Origin: an uncultured Oscillospiraceae bacterium
GTDB taxonomy: Bacteria; Bacillota; Clostridia; Oscillospirales; Oscillospiraceae
Direction of reading: 5' to 3'
NCBI GenBank assembly: GCA_934643765.1
Contig: CAKUCT010000079.1
Coordinates: 1-8,055, forward strand
Length of the DNA: 8,055 nucleotides
The translations under genes were made by a program, and so were the position numbers. This document shows, piece by piece, positions 6,350 through 8,055 of the stretch (positions are counted from its first letter, which is position 1; each line of letters opens with the position of its first letter). The notes beneath the pieces were generated by a model that saw nothing but the letters and a program-made list of their open reading frames with translations, was not told the DNA's origin and did not search any database.

Positions 6350-7717
6350 ATGCAGCAATTTGATCTGATTATCATTGGCGGCGGCCCGGGCGGCTATCTG
6401 TGCGCGGAGCGCGCAGGGCAGGCGGGAATGAAGGCTGCGCTGGTGGAAAAGCGTGCGCTTGGCGGAACGTGCCTGAATGAGGGCTGCATCCCGACCAAGA
6501 GCCTTCTTTACTGCGCCAAGCAGTATCAGGCCGCCCTGCACGGCGCGGACTACGGCGTCTCGGCGCAGCAGGTGACGGTGGACCATGGAAAGATCGTTGA
6601 GCGGAAGGACGGCATTGTGAAAACGCTCGTGCGCGGCGTGGAATCGAAGATGAAGGCGAACGGCGTCGCGGTCTTCCGGGCGGAGGGCCGGATTCTGGGG
6701 AAAAACGGCGCGCTGTTTTCCGTCGCGGCGGGAGATGATACTCTGGCGGCGCCGCGGCTGGTGCTGGCGTCCGGCTCAAGTGCGGTTGTGCCGCCGATTC
6801 CGGGCGTAAAAGAGGGAATGGCCAGCGGCTTTGTGATGACAAACCGCGAAATTCTGGCCCTCAAGGAGCAGCCTTCGTCTCTGGTCTGCATCGGAGGCGG
6901 CGTGATTGGTCTCGAGATGGCCTGCTATTTTGCCTCCATCGGCACGAAGGTGACAGTCATTGAAATGATGCCGAAGATCGCCGGAGCGACAGACCCGGAA
7001 ATTTGTGAGGTTCTGATGAAGACGTATCGCAAGCAGGGCATGGAGTTCTGCCTGAACGCGAAGGTTGAGGCCGTCACAAAAAACAGCGTCGTGTATTCGG
7101 ACGCCGCGGGGCGGCACGAGGTGGCCTGCGGCCGGGTGCTTCTCTCGGCGGGCCGCCGGGCGGATGTGTCCGGGCTTGGCACGGAGACGATCGGTCTTGC
7201 GCTCGAGCGCGGCGCAGTTGTGACAGATGAGAAGCTGCGCACAAATGTGCCGGGCGTCTGGGCCATCGGCGACTGCAACGGCAAGCTGATGCTGGCGCAT
7301 ACTGCATATCGCGAGGCGGAGGTCGCCGTCAACGATATGCTGGAGCGAAAGGACAAGATAGACTATTCGGTCATTCCGTCCGTCATTTACACCACGCCGG
7401 AGGTCGCCTGCGTCGGCATGACGGAGCAGGAGGCAAAGCAGAAGGGGCTGGATATCACGGTTGTCCGCGCGCCGATGAAGCTTTCCGGGCGGTACCTTGC
7501 GGAAAATCCGAAGGGAGACGGGTTCTGCAAGCTGATTTATGACAGGAAAAACCGCTGCGTGCTGGGCGTGCATCTGGTCGGCTCGTATGCCTCCGAAATG
7601 ATCTACGGCGCGGCGATGATGGTCTGGTCGCGGCTTCCGGTCGAGCATCTGGACAAAATCGTTTTTCCGCACCCGACGGTCTGCGAAGTGGTCCGGGAAG
7701 CATTATTTATGCTGTAG
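6350..7717 (+). CDS. lpdA: Dihydrolipoamide dehydrogenase (E3)
   Basis: The product is 455 residues, the usual length for the family, and is cytoplasmic. It is a class I pyridine nucleotide-disulfide oxidoreductase that re-oxidises dihydrolipoyl groups of 2-oxoacid dehydrogenase or glycine-cleavage complexes, passing electrons through a disulfide and FAD to NAD+. The FAD site is IIIGGGPGGY (8-16), the redox disulfide is GGTCLNEGCIPTKS with Cys41 and Cys46, the NAD site is IGGGVIGLE (181-189), the second FAD motif is AIGD (305-308), and the dimer-interface catalytic pair is His441 and Glu446 in HPTVCE. There is no N-terminal lipoyl domain. No E1, E2, H-protein or lipoate ligase gene lies beside it, so the partner complex cannot be named from the window; it appears to be transcribed alone between two terminators. 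CxxxxC separates it from thioredoxin reductase, and the HPTxxE end with the NEGCIPTK motif favours E3 over mercuric or glutathione reductase. Confidence 0.93.
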   Translation: MQQFDLIIIGGGPGGYLCAERAGQAGMKAALVEKRALGGTCLNEGCIPTKSLLYCAKQYQAALHGADYGVSAQQVTVDHGKIVERKDGIVKTLVRGVESKMKANGVAVFRAEGRILGKNGALFSVAAGDDTLAAPRLVLASGSSAVVPPIPGVKEGMASGFVMTNREILALKEQPSSLVCIGGGVIGLEMACYFASIGTKVTVIEMMPKIAGATDPEICEVLMKTYRKQGMEFCLNAKVEAVTKNSVVYSDAAGRHEVACGRVLLSAGRRADVSGLGTETIGLALERGAVVTDEKLRTNVPGVWAIGDCNGKLMLAHTAYREAEVAVNDMLERKDKIDYSVIPSVIYTTPEVACVGMTEQEAKQKGLDITVVRAPMKLSGRYLAENPKGDGFCKLIYDRKNRCVLGVHLVGSYASEMIYGAAMMVWSRLPVEHLDKIVFPHPTVCEVVREALFML

Positions 7718-7750
7718 CCTTGTCAGCTGACGCCAAAATCATGTACAAAG

Positions 7751-7786
7751 ACAAGCACACCGCATGCTGCGGCGTGCTTGTTTTTT
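7751..7786 (+). terminator. Intrinsic terminator after the dihydrolipoamide dehydrogenase gene
   Basis: A 14-position stem (left arm 7751-7764, loop TGC, right arm 7768-7781) with one A-C mismatch is followed by a run of T to 7786. It sits 33 bases past the stop codon and isolates this gene from the next promoter. Confidence 0.9.
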
Positions 7787-7798
7787 CCAAGAAGTTTC

Positions 7799-7827
7799 TT
7801 GACGGGGGTGCTGATTATTGGTACACT
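7799..7827 (+). promoter_or_regulatory. Sigma-A type promoter of the SPFH protein gene
   Basis: TTGACG at 7799-7804 and TACACT at 7822-7827 are separated by 17 bases. Transcription would start near 7834, leaving a leader of about 73 bases before the ATG at 7907. It lies 13 bases downstream of the previous terminator, which supports a new transcript starting here. Confidence 0.7.
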
Positions 7828-7906
7828 GAAAGAAAGGCAGATTGTGTATGCTACGATGCGCTTTCACCTGATATGAGATGCAGAAATCAGAAAAGGAGAT
7901 TTTGAT

Positions 7907-8055
7907 ATGGGACTGATCAGAGCAGCAGTGGGAGCCGCCGGCGGTGTGATGGCCGACCAGTGGAAGGAGTATTTTTATTGTGAGGCAATTCCGGAGAACG
8001 TGATGGCCGTCAAGGGCCTGCACCGCGTTTCGGGACGTAGCACGAACTACAAGGG
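7907..8055 (+). CDS. YdjI-like SPFH / band-7 domain protein (3'-truncated by window)
   Basis: Only the first 49 codons are present. The ATG at 7907 has AGGAG at 7894-7898, 8 bases upstream. The visible start, MGLIRAAVGAAGGVMADQWK followed by EYFYCEAIPENVM and a KG.HRVSGRSTNYKG segment, matches my recollection of the conserved N-terminus of the YdjI-like band-7 family found across Firmicutes, sometimes labelled virion core protein. The short Gly/Ala-rich start may act as a membrane-associating helix. SPFH proteins form membrane-bound oligomers; B. subtilis YdjI acts with YdjG/YdjH in a membrane-stress complex that recruits PspA-like LiaH, but nothing here shows that those partners are present. 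The rest of the protein, often including a C-terminal zinc ribbon, lies outside the window. Confidence 0.75.
   Translation, partial: MGLIRAAVGAAGGVMADQWKEYFYCEAIPENVMAVKGLHRVSGRSTNYK

Noticed and set aside
6776..7672. Long antisense open frame opposite the dihydrolipoamide dehydrogenase gene
   Set aside because: The + strand encodes a full, motif-complete E3 enzyme; the antisense translation is His/Arg-rich with no domain features.
7848..7871. Seven-codon frame (MLRCAFT) in the leader of the SPFH gene
   Set aside because: Only a weak AAGG precedes it and no attenuator hairpin with a T tract follows before the gene start, so a leader-peptide mechanism is not supported.
7720..7905. 61-codon + strand frame between the dehydrogenase and SPFH genes
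   Set aside because: It reads straight through the terminator hairpin and the next promoter and has no ribosome binding site at its start.
1..8055. CRISPR arrays, tRNA/rRNA genes, insertion sequences, attachment sites
   Set aside because: I saw no regularly spaced direct repeats, tRNA-like cloverleaf, transposase or integrase frame, or flanking inverted repeats anywhere in the window.

Overview
The window looks like chromosomal DNA from a Gram-positive member of the Clostridia, most plausibly a gut Oscillospiraceae-type bacterium. This rests on a surface protein ending in three S-layer homology (SLH) domains, strong AGGAG-type ribosome binding sites, a lipoprotein with a Gram-positive style signal peptide, a YdjI-like SPFH protein start, and moderately high but uneven GC. 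The genus assignment is inference from protein style; no 16S or other marker is present.

Layout, all on the + strand. (1) 1-2859: the 3' part of a large secreted surface protein with several Ig-like domains, a tandem pair of about 108-residue repeats and three C-terminal SLH domains. It is closed by a perfect 13-bp hairpin terminator. (2) 2971-6168: a well-defined sigma-A type promoter, a solute-binding lipoprotein (3081-3929) and a membrane-bound hybrid histidine kinase (3919-6123) overlapping it by 11 bases, then a terminator. (3) 6350-7717: a stand-alone dihydrolipoamide dehydrogenase with its own terminator; the AT-rich 180-base gap before it holds a weak promoter candidate and a doubtful 40-codon ORF. 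(4) 7799-8055: a promoter and the first 49 codons of a YdjI-like SPFH/band-7 protein cut by the window edge.

Each unit is bounded by an intrinsic terminator, so the four units are probably transcribed separately and need not be functionally linked. The one clear multi-gene system is unit 2. A substrate-binding lipoprotein has no ABC permease or ATPase beside it and is instead translationally linked to a sensor kinase. The simplest reading is a two-protein receptor: the lipoprotein captures a ligand outside the cell and signals through the Cache-like sensor domain of the kinase, whose His-Asp relay ends in a fused receiver with no DNA-binding output nearby. The binding protein carries a His where amino-acid-binding relatives have a ligand-contacting Asp, so its ligand may not be an ordinary amino acid. 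This is the most interesting part of the window. The rest is recognisable, mostly conventional biology.
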